Assembly (NCBI GenBank): GCA_002634385.1
Contig: NSJL01000006.1
Coordinates: forward strand, 62,001-126,000
Origin: Nitrospira sp.
GTDB lineage: Bacteria; Nitrospirota; Thermodesulfovibrionia; Thermodesulfovibrionales; Dissulfurispiraceae
DNA: 64,000 nucleotides
Reading direction: 5' to 3'
Shown one piece after another: positions 51,261 through 59,835 of this stretch. How positions within the stretch are numbered: the first letter of the stretch is position 1; every line of letters starts with the position of its first letter. A model generated the notes under the pieces. The model was not told the origin of the DNA. It saw only the letters and a list, made by a program, of their open reading frames with translations, and did no database searches. Made by a program: the position numbers and the translations under genes.

Positions 51261-51710
51261 TTATTTCCCGTGCGGCCCGGACTGCCGTGGCAGGGGGGTA
51301 CTCATCCGGCGGTACTGTTCATTCCTGTCGCACGCCCCTTTCCAGCCGCACGCGATACAGAATGCATTATGCCAGAGGGGAAAAATCCCGGGAATCCTCC
51401 CCCTGATTTCCCGCCAATCCAGTGTTTCGCCCGGGCGGACACGCAGCAGTTCCAACGCTTTTTCGTCCATCTTCCTGATCTCTGTATCGGCTTGCTCGCT
51501 ATGGGAGCATCTGTCGTTATCGAGGGAGGGGCACTGCGCGCAGACGGCATCCGCCCCCAGCACGGCTTCAACTCCTCCCTGTTCGACGGCGGAGAGTACC
51601 CCCTCCAGGTTTTCGACAAAAGCAGCGTTATATCCCTCTCCGGAATAGAAGTGGAGACAGACGAGATGATGTCCCCTCAGCCTCCGGCGCTTATGGTGCA
51701 GGTTTTTCAT
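51261..51710 (-). CDS. DUF1284 family cysteine-rich protein
   Basis: A 149-residue protein that reads MKNLHHKRRRLRGHHLVCLHF at its start. The DUF1284 pattern is clear: RLRGHHLVCLHFYSGEGYN, DAVCAQCPSL, and near the end FCIACGWKGAC. The His pair and the conserved Cys (CxxC, C and CxxC...C) suggest an iron-sulfur or metal site; family function is unknown. The long open frame extends far past the ATG into the radical SAM region but that part is antisense. A TATAAT box nine bases before the ATG at 51710 supports this start. It is divergent from the radical SAM gene. Confidence 0.85.
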   Translation of the reverse strand: MKNLHHKRRRLRGHHLVCLHFYSGEGYNAAFVENLEGVLSAVEQGGVEAVLGADAVCAQCPSLDNDRCSHSEQADTEIRKMDEKALELLRVRPGETLDWREIRGRIPGIFPLWHNAFCIACGWKGACDRNEQYRRMSTPLPRQSGPHGK

Positions 51711-51719
51711 ATTCTTCTT

Positions 51720-51734
51720 ATTATAGAGTAAAAT
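51720..51734. promoter_or_regulatory. Back-to-back -10 boxes for DUF1284 and the radical SAM gene
   Basis: On the minus strand TATAAT (51725-51720) lies nine bases before the DUF1284 ATG. On the plus strand TAAAAT (51729-51734) lies six bases before the radical SAM ATG at 51741. The two start codons are only 30 bases apart, so both mRNAs would be leaderless or nearly so, and the polymerases would compete. Confidence 0.45.
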
Positions 51735-51740
51735 GGACTG

Positions 51741-52937
51741 ATGAGGCTCTATCTTTCCGCTGCTTTTGCCCTGAAGAGGCTTGAGGCCCCTGCCGTTTAC
51801 GATATAAAAGGGGATGAGCTTTACGAACTGGACGAGGAGGCCTTCCGGTTTCTGGAAAAGTGTTCCTTCCCTGAAGGGTGCGAAGAGGTGTCGTCTGCCG
51901 ACAGGGACTTTATCGAGTATTGCCGTGCGGAAGGTATCCTGAGCGGGTACGTTGTTGCGGCGAAAAGGCCTCCCCTGGTGCCTGCGGAGTTCCCCTCCCT
52001 GCGTTACCTTGAGCTGCAGATCACAGACCGGTGCAACCTGCGATGCCGGCATTGCTATCTGGGAGAGACGGAGGGGCGGGAGCTTCCGGTGCATGAAATC
52101 GGGACTCTCCTGGATGAGTTCGAAGAAATGCAGGGGCTCCGCCTGTTGATTACCGGGGGAGAACCCCTTATGCACCGCAGTTTCGATGCGATCAACGAGC
52201 TGCTTCCCGCCTATGCCTTCAGGAAGGTTCTTTTTACCAACGGCCTGCTTCTGCGCGACGAGACGCTGCACATGCTGAACGTCGATGAGGTGCAATTCAG
52301 CATAGACGGGATGGAGCACGGACATGACGCCCTCAGGGGAAAGGGCTCCTATCAGCTGCTCCTGAAGAGAGTGGAGAGCGCGCTCCGGGCAGGTATGACC
52401 GTTTCTGTTGCGACCATGGTCCACCGGGAGAACCTTGGCGAGTTCGACGAGATGGAGTTCCTGTTCAGGAGGATGGGGGTCAAGGACTGGACGGTGGACG
52501 TCCCGAGCCCTGCAGGGAACCTGGTGCGGAATCCCTTTTTTCAGGTCCCTCCGGAAACGGCGGGGAGGTACCTCAATTACGGATTCGGAGGGGGAGTGCA
52601 TGGAGGGGGGGAGGGATTCGCCTGCGGCCTGCATCTCGCATCGGTACTGGCAGAGGGGACTATAGCGAAATGCGCCTTCTACGCGAATACCCCCGCAGGC
52701 ACTCTTTCGGGAGGACTGAGGAGCGGATGGGCCCGGATCCGGCCTCTTCCCCTGGCGGAGCTTGAATGTTTCGAAAGGGAATGCCGGTTCATCGACGCAT
52801 GCAGGGGAGGATGCCGTTTCAGGGCCTCCCTCTCTTGGCAGGAAGAAGGGGATGGCCGGATACCCGGGAAAAAGAGAGAGAAAGTAGATAAGTATAAATG
52901 CTGCGGGTATGATACAATGGAACAACAGGGGGCATGA
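51741..52937 (+). CDS. Radical SAM/SPASM peptide maturase candidate
   Basis: A 398-residue radical SAM enzyme. Residues 1 to about 75 resemble a PqqD-like recognition element (VYDIKGDELYELDEEAFRFLEKC). The radical SAM cluster is Cys98, Cys102 and Cys105 in TDRCNLRCRHCYLG, followed by LLITGGEPLMH for SAM binding. After about residue 295 there are at least nine Cys in a SPASM-like arrangement: FACGLHL, AKCAFYANT, ECFERECRFIDACRGGCRF and KYKCCGYD. These extra clusters are typical of enzymes that cross-link Cys or other residues in small peptides. The stop overlaps ATG in ATGA, and a Cys-rich 20-codon ORF follows within 38 bases. Confidence 0.92.
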   Translation: MRLYLSAAFALKRLEAPAVYDIKGDELYELDEEAFRFLEKCSFPEGCEEVSSADRDFIEYCRAEGILSGYVVAAKRPPLVPAEFPSLRYLELQITDRCNLRCRHCYLGETEGRELPVHEIGTLLDEFEEMQGLRLLITGGEPLMHRSFDAINELLPAYAFRKVLFTNGLLLRDETLHMLNVDEVQFSIDGMEHGHDALRGKGSYQLLLKRVESALRAGMTVSVATMVHRENLGEFDEMEFLFRRMGVKDWTVDVPSPAGNLVRNPFFQVPPETAGRYLNYGFGGGVHGGGEGFACGLHLASVLAEGTIAKCAFYANTPAGTLSGGLRSGWARIRPLPLAELECFERECRFIDACRGGCRFRASLSWQEEGDGRIPGKKREKVDKYKCCGYDTMEQQGA

Positions 52938-52975
52938 AGCTCCCGGGTAACTCCACGGGAGGGAGGTGTGTGCGC

Positions 52976-53038
52976 ATGGTGATCAGGAAGGTTTCCAGGA
53001 AGGCGGCAACTACCTGCAAGTGTAAGGGATCCTGCTAG
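52976..53038 (+). CDS. Candidate RiPP precursor peptide, 20 residues
   Basis: A 20-residue basic peptide, six Lys/Arg and no acidic residues, ending TTCKCKGSC with Cys at 14, 16 and 20. The ATG at 52976 has GGGAGGGAGG nine bases upstream, one of the strongest ribosome binding sites in the window. The frame is also open from the ATG at 52934, which shares ATGA with the radical SAM stop; that version is 34 residues with a further Cys. Position, length, charge and Cys ending fit a leader plus core substrate of the upstream SPASM enzyme. A 6-bp stem (52940-52945 with 52956-52961) could partly mask the ribosome binding site. A terminator hairpin follows at 53064. It is too short for routine gene calling. 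Confidence 0.7.
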   Translation: MVIRKVSRKAATTCKCKGSC

Positions 53039-53063
53039 GTATCCTTATTTTTTCCGCGGTGCG

Positions 53064-53093
53064 AGGTGAGGGGAGCGTTGCGCACCCTCACCT
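53064..53093 (+). terminator. Probable terminator after the peptide gene
   Basis: AGGTGAGGG, a 12-base loop and CCCTCACCT form a nine-base stem followed by TTATCTTT. It separates the radical SAM / peptide unit from the TPR lipoprotein gene. Confidence 0.6.
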
Positions 53094-53128
53094 TTATCTT
53101 TAAAACTCTTGTGTGCGATAATAGGGAT

Positions 53129-54847
53129 ATGTGGTTACGAATTGCTTTCGCGCTACTTTTAGCCCTCACCGTATCCTGTACTCTGCCCCGCAAACCGGTA
53201 AATGCCGCTGATGAACCGCAGGGGGAAGAGATGCCCCCCCATGCGGAAAAGGTATATTTCGAATACCTGTTGGCATATGAGGCGGAGCTCAGCGAACGGT
53301 GGGGAGATGCCCTGACCCATTATTCCAATGCCCTCGCTGCCGATCCCGGGTCCCTGCACCTGAGGACGCAGGTGGTCAATATGCTCATCAAGCTGGGAAA
53401 GATTCCCGAGGCGTCGTCGATGCTCGAGGAGCTGACTGCCAGGAATCCCTCGTATATTCCCGCGCTTATGCTTCTCGGTGAGCTCTATAATTCCCAGAAA
53501 AAAGTAGATGAAGCCATCGCCGTCTATAAGAAAGTGATTCTCATCGATTCCGCCAGGAACGACGCGCGGTTGCTGATGGGAATGCTCTTCTCCTCGAAGG
53601 GGGATCTGCAAAGCGCTCTGGGTGTTTTTGAGGAGGTGCTGAAGAAGGACCCCGATAACGTAATGGCACTGTATTACGCAGGCACCATTTCACTCGAACG
53701 AAAGGAGCACGCAAAGGCCGACACCCTGTTCAAGAGAATTGTCGAGCTTCGCCCGACCTTTGATGCGGCGTATCTCAACCTGGGGCTCAGCCATGAAATG
53801 AGGGGTGAGGTAAAGTCCGCCGAGGAATACTACCGGAAGGCCCTTGAAATAAACCCCGCGAATGCCTTTGCGCGGGAGAGGCTGGTACAAATGTTCATTG
53901 CCGGCAAGTCCTACGACAAGGCGATCAAGGAACTGGAAAGCGTCCTCGAGGATATACCCGATCACCATGAGACACGACAAAGGCTGGGGCTGCTCTACCT
54001 GCAGGAGCGCAACTTCGGGAAAGCCGCTTCCGAGTTCAAGATACTCCTGGAGGCCAAGCCCGGCGATATCACGGCGCGCTACTATCTGGTGCTGGCCCTC
54101 GAGGAGCTGGGCAAGATCGAGGAGGCCGTGGGGGAACTGAAGCGGATCGTCTCTCTCGATCCGAAGAACCTTAATGCTTTCTATAACCTCGGCTACATTT
54201 ACACGAAACAGAACCGCTATGCCGATGCCGCAAAGATTTATGAGGAAGTGCTGAGCTTTGAAAAGGGGAAACCCGAGGTGTACGTCTATCTCGGGACATC
54301 GTATCTGCAGATCAAGGAATACAAGAAGGCCGAGGAGGTTTTCAGACAGGGATTGAAGCGTTTCGATGTCAGCGACGATCTCCATTTCAATATGGCAATC
54401 CTGTACGAAAAGACGGGAAAATTCGACGAAATGGTCGCCGAGCTGAAGCGGGCCATCGAGCTTAACCCGAAGAATGCGGACGCCCTGAACTACCTCGGAT
54501 ACAGCTATGCCGACAGGGGAATGCATCTCCCGGAGGCGTTGTCGCTCATCAACAGGGCACTGGAGTTGAAGCCCGACAGCGGCTATATCATCGACAGTCT
54601 CGGCTGGGCCTACTTCAAGCTTAACAGGCTGGACGATGCATTGAACAATCTTCTCAGGGCGCTGAAATATGTCCAGGACGATCCCGTCGTGCATGAGCAT
54701 CTCGGCGATGTGTATGCTGCCATGGGCAGGTATGACAAGGCCCTCGACGCCTGGCAGGAAGCGCTGAAGTATCACGAAAAGGAAGAGGGCATCAAGCCGC
54801 GGGTGGAGGAGAAGATCAGGAAGCTGGAAGTCGGGAGTCCCCGCTAG
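53129..54847 (+). CDS. TPR-repeat lipoprotein
   Basis: A 572-residue protein. A lipoprotein signal (MWLRIAFALLLALTVSC, lipid on Cys17) is followed by at least twelve tetratricopeptide repeats across residues about 40-550. Clear repeats include LNLGLSHEMRGEVKSAEEYYRKALEINP and ALNYLGYSYADRGMHLPEALSLINRALELKP. The protein would form a long superhelix at the outer or inner membrane facing the periplasm. Similar TPR lipoproteins act in assembly or export complexes, but no partner is certain. The start is chosen for the lipobox; GATAAT six bases upstream and no Shine-Dalgarno sequence suggest leaderless translation. Confidence 0.88.
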   Translation: MWLRIAFALLLALTVSCTLPRKPVNAADEPQGEEMPPHAEKVYFEYLLAYEAELSERWGDALTHYSNALAADPGSLHLRTQVVNMLIKLGKIPEASSMLEELTARNPSYIPALMLLGELYNSQKKVDEAIAVYKKVILIDSARNDARLLMGMLFSSKGDLQSALGVFEEVLKKDPDNVMALYYAGTISLERKEHAKADTLFKRIVELRPTFDAAYLNLGLSHEMRGEVKSAEEYYRKALEINPANAFARERLVQMFIAGKSYDKAIKELESVLEDIPDHHETRQRLGLLYLQERNFGKAASEFKILLEAKPGDITARYYLVLALEELGKIEEAVGELKRIVSLDPKNLNAFYNLGYIYTKQNRYADAAKIYEEVLSFEKGKPEVYVYLGTSYLQIKEYKKAEEVFRQGLKRFDVSDDLHFNMAILYEKTGKFDEMVAELKRAIELNPKNADALNYLGYSYADRGMHLPEALSLINRALELKPDSGYIIDSLGWAYFKLNRLDDALNNLLRALKYVQDDPVVHEHLGDVYAAMGRYDKALDAWQEALKYHEKEEGIKPRVEEKIRKLEVGSPR

Positions 54848-54871
54848 CGGTGCGCCGCCCGACATGCCCTC

Positions 54872-55810
54872 ATGCTTACTCCCATGCTTACGCCCATACT
54901 CACGGTAAAAGCGCCGGCAAAGATCAACTGGTCCCTTTATGTTCTGGACAGGAGGGACGACGGGTACCATACTATCCTTTCCCTGATGCAGAGTATCGGA
55001 CTCTATGATACCCTTACCTTTGACGTATCGCCCCGTCTCGAGCTCCGCACCGATATGGATCTCCCTCTCGAACGCAATCTCGTTTTCCGCGCTGCCCAAA
55101 TGCTGCGGGAGCATACCGGGATAAAGGAAGGCGCGAGGATTGAGCTGTGGAAAGAGATCCCTGCCGGCGCGGGCTTGGGAGGGGGGAGCAGCGATGCCGC
55201 TTCTGCCCTGATAGGGCTGAACACCCTCTGGGGGCTCGGACTGGACCGGGACGAACTGAAAGCGATAGGCGGAAAGCTGGGGTCGGATATCCCCTTCTTT
55301 TTGGGGAGCCCCCTTGCCGTGGTCGAAGGAAAGGGAGAGATTTTGAAACCCCTTCCCCTTGAGGTTTCCTATACCCTCCTCATCGTGCATCCCTCTCTTC
55401 CGGTATCCACTGCCTGGGCCTATGGCGCCCTGGACGCAGCGGCGTCCCCCCGTTCCCGCGACTCTTTTCGGGAATTGACAAAAGCGGACGATTCCGTGGA
55501 TAATATCAAGTTCATTTATGAGGCGCTCGCAACGGGCTCTCTTCTTCATCTCAAGTCTTTGGTTCATAATGACTTTGAAAAGGTGGTGTTCAGGGAATAC
55601 CCCGTTATCGGCGCTCTGAAGTCGCGTATGCTGGAGCAGGGTGCGGTGCTTGCCCTGATGAGCGGCAGCGGGTCTGCTGTCTTCGGACTTTTTGAGGACA
55701 GGAAGAGGGCGCTGTCGGTATCCCGGAGTTTTTCACCGTTTTTCAGCAGGGTGGTAGAGACGTTGCCCGCATCCCCCGGGGGGGAGGTCTCTCCCGTTTT
55801 GCGGCAATAG
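54872..55810 (+). CDS. ispE: 4-diphosphocytidyl-2-C-methyl-D-erythritol kinase
   Basis: A 312-residue GHMP kinase of the MEP isoprenoid pathway. Family motifs: [26 protein letters not shown], the ATP loop [30 protein letters not shown] and [13 protein letters not shown] near the C-terminus. Phe or Trp after KIN varies; Trp here is less common. The start region has a tandem MLTPMLTP, so ATG at 54872 or 54884 is possible. It lies 24 bases after the TPR lipoprotein and before the tRNA-Gln and prs, an order (ispE-prs-ctc-pth) common in bacteria. Confidence 0.95.
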   Translation: MLTPMLTPILTVKAPAKINWSLYVLDRRDDGYHTILSLMQSIGLYDTLTFDVSPRLELRTDMDLPLERNLVFRAAQMLREHTGIKEGARIELWKEIPAGAGLGGGSSDAASALIGLNTLWGLGLDRDELKAIGGKLGSDIPFFLGSPLAVVEGKGEILKPLPLEVSYTLLIVHPSLPVSTAWAYGALDAAASPRSRDSFRELTKADDSVDNIKFIYEALATGSLLHLKSLVHNDFEKVVFREYPVIGALKSRMLEQGAVLALMSGSGSAVFGLFEDRKRALSVSRSFSPFFSRVVETLPASPGGEVSPVLRQ

Positions 55811-55854
55811 ATATACAGTCCTGCGTTCCGCCTTTTTGCGGAGAAGCAGGAACT

Positions 55855-55926
55855 TGGGGCGTCGACAAGCGGTAAGTCAGCAGATTTTGGATCTGCCATT
55901 CCCAGGTTCGAATCCTGGCGCCCCAG
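55855..55926 (+). tRNA. tRNA-Gln (TTG)
   Basis: Acceptor stem TGGGGCG with CGCCCCA, D arm with GCGGTAAGTC, anticodon arm GCAGA-TTTTGGA-TCTGC with anticodon TTG, and T arm CCAGGTTCGAATCCTGG. No CCA is encoded. It sits between ispE and prs in the same direction. Confidence 0.96.
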
Positions 55927-55958
55927 TACTAAATAAGAGAAGAGTGGGGAGGCGTAGA

Positions 55959-56900
55959 ATGTCTGACCGTATCAAGCTGCTCACGGGAAACGCAAACAGG
56001 CCGCTTGCCGTAAAGGTGAGCGAGCACATCGGGGTGCCCCTTACGGACACCACGGTGAACAGATTCAGTGATGGTGAGATAACGGTGCAGATCAATGAGA
56101 ATATCAGGGGGTGCGATGTTTTTGTCATTCAGCCCACCTGTGCTCCGGTGAACGAAAATATCATGGAACTGCTCCTCATCATCGACGCGCTCAAGCGGGC
56201 CTCGGCGAAGAGGATCACGGCAGTCATCCCCTATTACGGCTATGCGCGGCAGGACAGGAAGGTCCAGCCCCGGGTTCCCATCTCCTCGAAGCTCGTGGCG
56301 GACCTGCTCACTGCGGCCGGCACGAACCGTGTGCTGACGATAGACCTCCACGCGGCACAGATACAAGGTTTTTTCGATATTCCCGTGGATCATCTGTATG
56401 CGGCCCCGGTGCTTCTCGATTACATAAAGAAGTGTAATTTCGAAAACCTCGCCATTGTTTCTCCCGATGCGGGCGGGGTGGAAAGGGCACGCGCTTTTGC
56501 AAAGAGGCTGAACGCTTCCCTTGCTATTGTGGACAAGAGGAGGGAGGCTGCAAATGTTTCCAAGGTGATGAATGTCATCGGAAATGTCGAGGGCCGCGAT
56601 GTGATTCTCCTCGACGACATGATCGATACCGCGGGCACCATCGCACAGGCGGCTCAAGCGCTGCACGACAACGGGGCGAGGAGGGTGTTTGCCGCATGTT
56701 CCCATGCGGTGCTGTCAGGCCCGGCCCTGGACAGGATCAACGGATCGGTGCTGGAGGAAGTGATCACTACGGACACCATTCCCCTTGATGACAAGGTGAA
56801 TGCATGCAAAAAGCTGAAAGTGCTGAGCGTATCGAGGCTTCTGGCCGACGCCATCCGGAGGATCCATGAGGAGACTTCGGTAAGCTCGTTATTTGTATAA
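55959..56900 (+). CDS. prs: Ribose-phosphate pyrophosphokinase
   Basis: A 313-residue PRPP synthase, making PRPP from ribose 5-phosphate and ATP. Family features: [35 protein letters not shown], the ATP-site [42 protein letters not shown] and the PRPP-binding [15 protein letters not shown]. The ATG at 55959 has GGGGAGGCG upstream. Normal length. Confidence 0.97.
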   Translation: MSDRIKLLTGNANRPLAVKVSEHIGVPLTDTTVNRFSDGEITVQINENIRGCDVFVIQPTCAPVNENIMELLLIIDALKRASAKRITAVIPYYGYARQDRKVQPRVPISSKLVADLLTAAGTNRVLTIDLHAAQIQGFFDIPVDHLYAAPVLLDYIKKCNFENLAIVSPDAGGVERARAFAKRLNASLAIVDKRREAANVSKVMNVIGNVEGRDVILLDDMIDTAGTIAQAAQALHDNGARRVFAACSHAVLSGPALDRINGSVLEEVITTDTIPLDDKVNACKKLKVLSVSRLLADAIRRIHEETSVSSLFV

Positions 56901-57006
56901 TTTTACCGGGTCGTGTACGCACAGTGTTTCGTGACGTGATCGGGCGAAGCCGTTTCGTGCAAGGCCGCACAACAACGCCGTACGCTACCAAAGAAAAGGA
57001 GGAAAT

Positions 57007-57636
57007 ATGGAAAAGGCAAGCTTTAGCGTAGAGAAGAGAGAGAGATTGGGGAAGGGAGGGGCGCGGTCTTTGAGGCGGGCCGGATTCGTCCCCGCGATTA
57101 TCTATAAAGGCGGCAATTCCCTGCCGGTAAAGCTTTCGGGGAAGGAGCTCTCGCAGTTTATCAGCAGGTCTGCCGGCGAGCAGGTCATCGTCAACCTGCA
57201 GATGGACGGCGATACGCGCCAGGCGATCCTGAAGGATTTCCAGATGGATCCGGTGAGCGGCGGTCTCCTCCATGCGGATTTCCAGGAAATCTCCGCCACG
57301 GAACAGCTCAAAGTCATGGTGCATGTGGTGGTCAAGGGAGAGGCCGTCGGGGTGAAGAGAGACAAGGGCATCCTGCAGCACGGTCTCAGGGAGATCGAGA
57401 TCGAGTGTCTCCCCGACCAGATTCCCGGGCATATCGATGTGGACGTCACCAATCTCCTCATCGGACATTCCATTCACGTACGGGATTTGCGCCTTGCAGA
57501 AGGCGTCCGTATCCTTTCCAACCCCGATGAAGTTGTTGCGTCGGTGGTGGGAGTGAAGGGCGAGGCCGCCGCGGAGGGGGGCGCTGAAACAGCGGAGCCC
57601 GAAGTAATCAAGAAGGGAAAGAAGACGGAAGAGTAA
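57007..57636 (+). CDS. rplY: 50S ribosomal protein L25/general stress protein Ctc
   Basis: A 209-residue 5S rRNA-binding protein of the longer Ctc/TL5 type: an L25 N-terminal domain (RERLGKGGARSLRRAGFVPAIIYKGG and FQMDPVSGGLLHADFQEIS) plus the C-terminal TL5 beta domain (VHVVVKGEAVGVKRDKGILQHGLREIEIECLPDQIPGHIDVDVTNL). A low-complexity Ala/Glu tail ends it. The ribosome binding site AAAGGAGGAAAT is strong. prs-ctc-pth order is conserved. Confidence 0.95.
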   Translation: MEKASFSVEKRERLGKGGARSLRRAGFVPAIIYKGGNSLPVKLSGKELSQFISRSAGEQVIVNLQMDGDTRQAILKDFQMDPVSGGLLHADFQEISATEQLKVMVHVVVKGEAVGVKRDKGILQHGLREIEIECLPDQIPGHIDVDVTNLLIGHSIHVRDLRLAEGVRILSNPDEVVASVVGVKGEAAAEGGAETAEPEVIKKGKKTEE

Positions 57637-57699
57637 CCGAAGGACGCGGTGTCTGTTTCGCGCGGTACTGAAGACCGGAGACGAGAGGCGAGGGGATCG

Positions 57700-58281
57700 G
57701 TGCGTATTATTGTCGGCCTGGGGAATCCGGGAAACAAGTATGCGAGGACGCGCCACAATGTGGGCTTCATGGTGGTGGACCAGTTGGCGGAAGAGTACCG
57801 CATTCCTTTTGTGGAGGAAGGCCTCTATCTTATCGGCAAGGGGGGTATCGGAGGGCAGGAATCTGTCCTCCTGAAGCCCCTCACCTATATGAACCGTAGC
57901 GGTACCGCCGTGAAAAGGGTCCTCAGGAAAATGAACATTTTCTCGGACGGACCGGGTGACTCGCTCATCGTGATCCATGACGACCTCGATCTTGTTCCCG
58001 GGATCATCAGGCTCCGGCGGAACGGCTCATCGGGAGGGCACCGGGGTATCGAATCCATCATTCAGGAGACAGGAACCAGGGATTTCGTACGGGTGAAAGT
58101 GGGCATAGGACGTGAAGAAGGACGCCCGGTGGAGGAATATGTCCTCGGAACCTTTTCCCCTTCTGAAAAAAAACTGATAAAAGATGCTATAATCAATGCA
58201 GCAGAAGCTGTTTGCATCATTGTGACTGAAGGGATCGAGAAAGCGATGAACAGGTTTAACCGCAGCACGGCCCGGATATAG
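57700..58281 (+). CDS. pth: Peptidyl-tRNA hydrolase
   Basis: A 193-residue enzyme that releases tRNA from stalled peptidyl-tRNA. Motifs: VRIIVGLGNPGNKYARTRHNVGFMVVD with the catalytic His in RHNVGF, PLTYMNRSGTAV with the conserved Asn, VIHDDLDL with the catalytic Asp, and GGHRGIESI. The start is the GTG at 57700 with AGGGG upstream, giving the usual family N-terminus; the upstream frame to 57649 is not conserved-looking. Confidence 0.95.
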   Translation: MRIIVGLGNPGNKYARTRHNVGFMVVDQLAEEYRIPFVEEGLYLIGKGGIGGQESVLLKPLTYMNRSGTAVKRVLRKMNIFSDGPGDSLIVIHDDLDLVPGIIRLRRNGSSGGHRGIESIIQETGTRDFVRVKVGIGREEGRPVEEYVLGTFSPSEKKLIKDAIINAAEAVCIIVTEGIEKAMNRFNRSTARI

Positions 58282-58299
58282 TCTAAGGTAAACAGATCG

Positions 58300-59787
58300 A
58301 TGGATATTCTTATAAAGGATGCAGCAGAGGAAGCCGTAAAAGCAGATGTCGTCATCCTTCCTTTTTTCGAGGATTCCTCTCCGGACACTTATTCCTCACT
58401 GGATTCCCTGATCGGCGGTCTGATCCGGAGGGTGGTGGAGGAGAAGGAATTTACCGGGAAACAGAACCAGCTTTCCCTTCTTCATGTAAAAAACAGCAAT
58501 GCCGGCCGTATCCTGCTGACAGGTATGGGGAAAAGCTCCACCCTCTCTCCCGAAAGAATACGCCAGGCAGGGGGCAAGGCCCTTTCCTATGCGCAGGGGC
58601 TCGGGTTCCGTGATGTGGCGGTCTCTGCCCGAAGATTTCATGAGGGAAGCGGACTGCTCCGGGGAAAGCACAGCCCGGAGTACTACTTCGCCGAAGGGGG
58701 GCTCCTGGCCCTGTACCGCTTTGAAAAGTACAGGAAACAGGAGAACGGCAGGGAGATCCGGTCCCTGATTCTCCTTGGCGCCGACCGGAATATCCCCCTG
58801 AAACAGATGCAGGCGACCGCTGCCGCAGTGCATTTCGCCCGTGACCTCGTGAATACCCCTTCCAATGACATGACTCCCTCCCATCTCGGCGATACTGCAA
58901 AAAACCTTGCGGGCAGGAAGGTCAGGGTTACCGTATTGGGAGGAAAGGAGATCGAGAAAAAAGGAATGGGAGCCTATCTGGCGGTTTCCCGCGGCTCTGC
59001 GCAGCCTCCGAAATTCATTATCCTTGAGTACAGGGGAGGAAAGGGGAGCCCTGTCGTGCTCGTGGGAAAGTCCATCACCTTCGACAGCGGGGGGCTCTCC
59101 ATAAAGCCCGCCGAGGGAATGGAGAAGATGAAATACGATATGTCCGGGGGAGCGGTCGCCCTCGGCGTGATAAAGGCGGCCTCCGAGCTGTTCCTTCCCT
59201 TGAATATCACCGCTCTCCTGCCCGCCGCGGAGAATCTTCCCGGCGGCACCGCGTACCGGCCGGGAGATGTGGTGCGTACCCTTTCGGGAAAGACCATCGA
59301 GATCATCAGTACCGATGCCGAGGGACGCCTCGCCCTTGCCGACGCTTTGGAATACGCATTACGCTATTGCAGACCGAAGGCGATGATCGATATCGCTACC
59401 CTTACCGGTGCCTGTTCGGTGGCCCTCGGGAGCGAGGCCGTCGCTATGATGGGGAATGACAGGGACCTGCTGGAGTCGCTGAAGGGAGCGGCGGAGGAAA
59501 CCGGTGAAAGAGTCTGGGAAATGCCCCTGTATGACGAATATAAGGAGTACCTGAAGAGCGATATCGCCGACCTGAAAAACGCCGGGGGCAGGGGGGGGGC
59601 GCTGGTTACCGCAGGGTATTTCCTCAGGGAGTTTGCCGGTGATGCTCCCTGGGTGCACCTCGATATCGCCGGCACTGCATGGACCGATAAGGAGAAGCCC
59701 TATGTGCCCAAGGGTGCTACGGGCATCGGAGTGAGGCTGCTTCTCGCTTTTCTCGGGAGGCTTTCCGCACCCGGACAAGGGGAATAG
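58300..59787 (+). CDS. pepA: Leucyl aminopeptidase (M17)
   Basis: A 495-residue dinuclear-zinc aminopeptidase, usually a hexamer. The catalytic domain has LVNTPSNDMTPSHLG, VGKSITFDSGGLSIKPAEGMEKMKYDMSGGA with the first metal ligands, AAENLPGGTAYRPGDVV and the signature STDAEGRLALADAL (family norm is NTDAEGRLVLADAL). MIDIATLTGAC is also present. The N-terminal macro-like domain covers about residues 1-165. It starts 18 bases after pth. Confidence 0.96.
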   Translation: MDILIKDAAEEAVKADVVILPFFEDSSPDTYSSLDSLIGGLIRRVVEEKEFTGKQNQLSLLHVKNSNAGRILLTGMGKSSTLSPERIRQAGGKALSYAQGLGFRDVAVSARRFHEGSGLLRGKHSPEYYFAEGGLLALYRFEKYRKQENGREIRSLILLGADRNIPLKQMQATAAAVHFARDLVNTPSNDMTPSHLGDTAKNLAGRKVRVTVLGGKEIEKKGMGAYLAVSRGSAQPPKFIILEYRGGKGSPVVLVGKSITFDSGGLSIKPAEGMEKMKYDMSGGAVALGVIKAASELFLPLNITALLPAAENLPGGTAYRPGDVVRTLSGKTIEIISTDAEGRLALADALEYALRYCRPKAMIDIATLTGACSVALGSEAVAMMGNDRDLLESLKGAAEETGERVWEMPLYDEYKEYLKSDIADLKNAGGRGGALVTAGYFLREFAGDAPWVHLDIAGTAWTDKEKPYVPKGATGIGVRLLLAFLGRLSAPGQGE

Positions 59788-59835
59788 AACAGTACCGGGA
59801 GCGGGCAGGATCCTCCCGGAAGGAATAACGGCACA

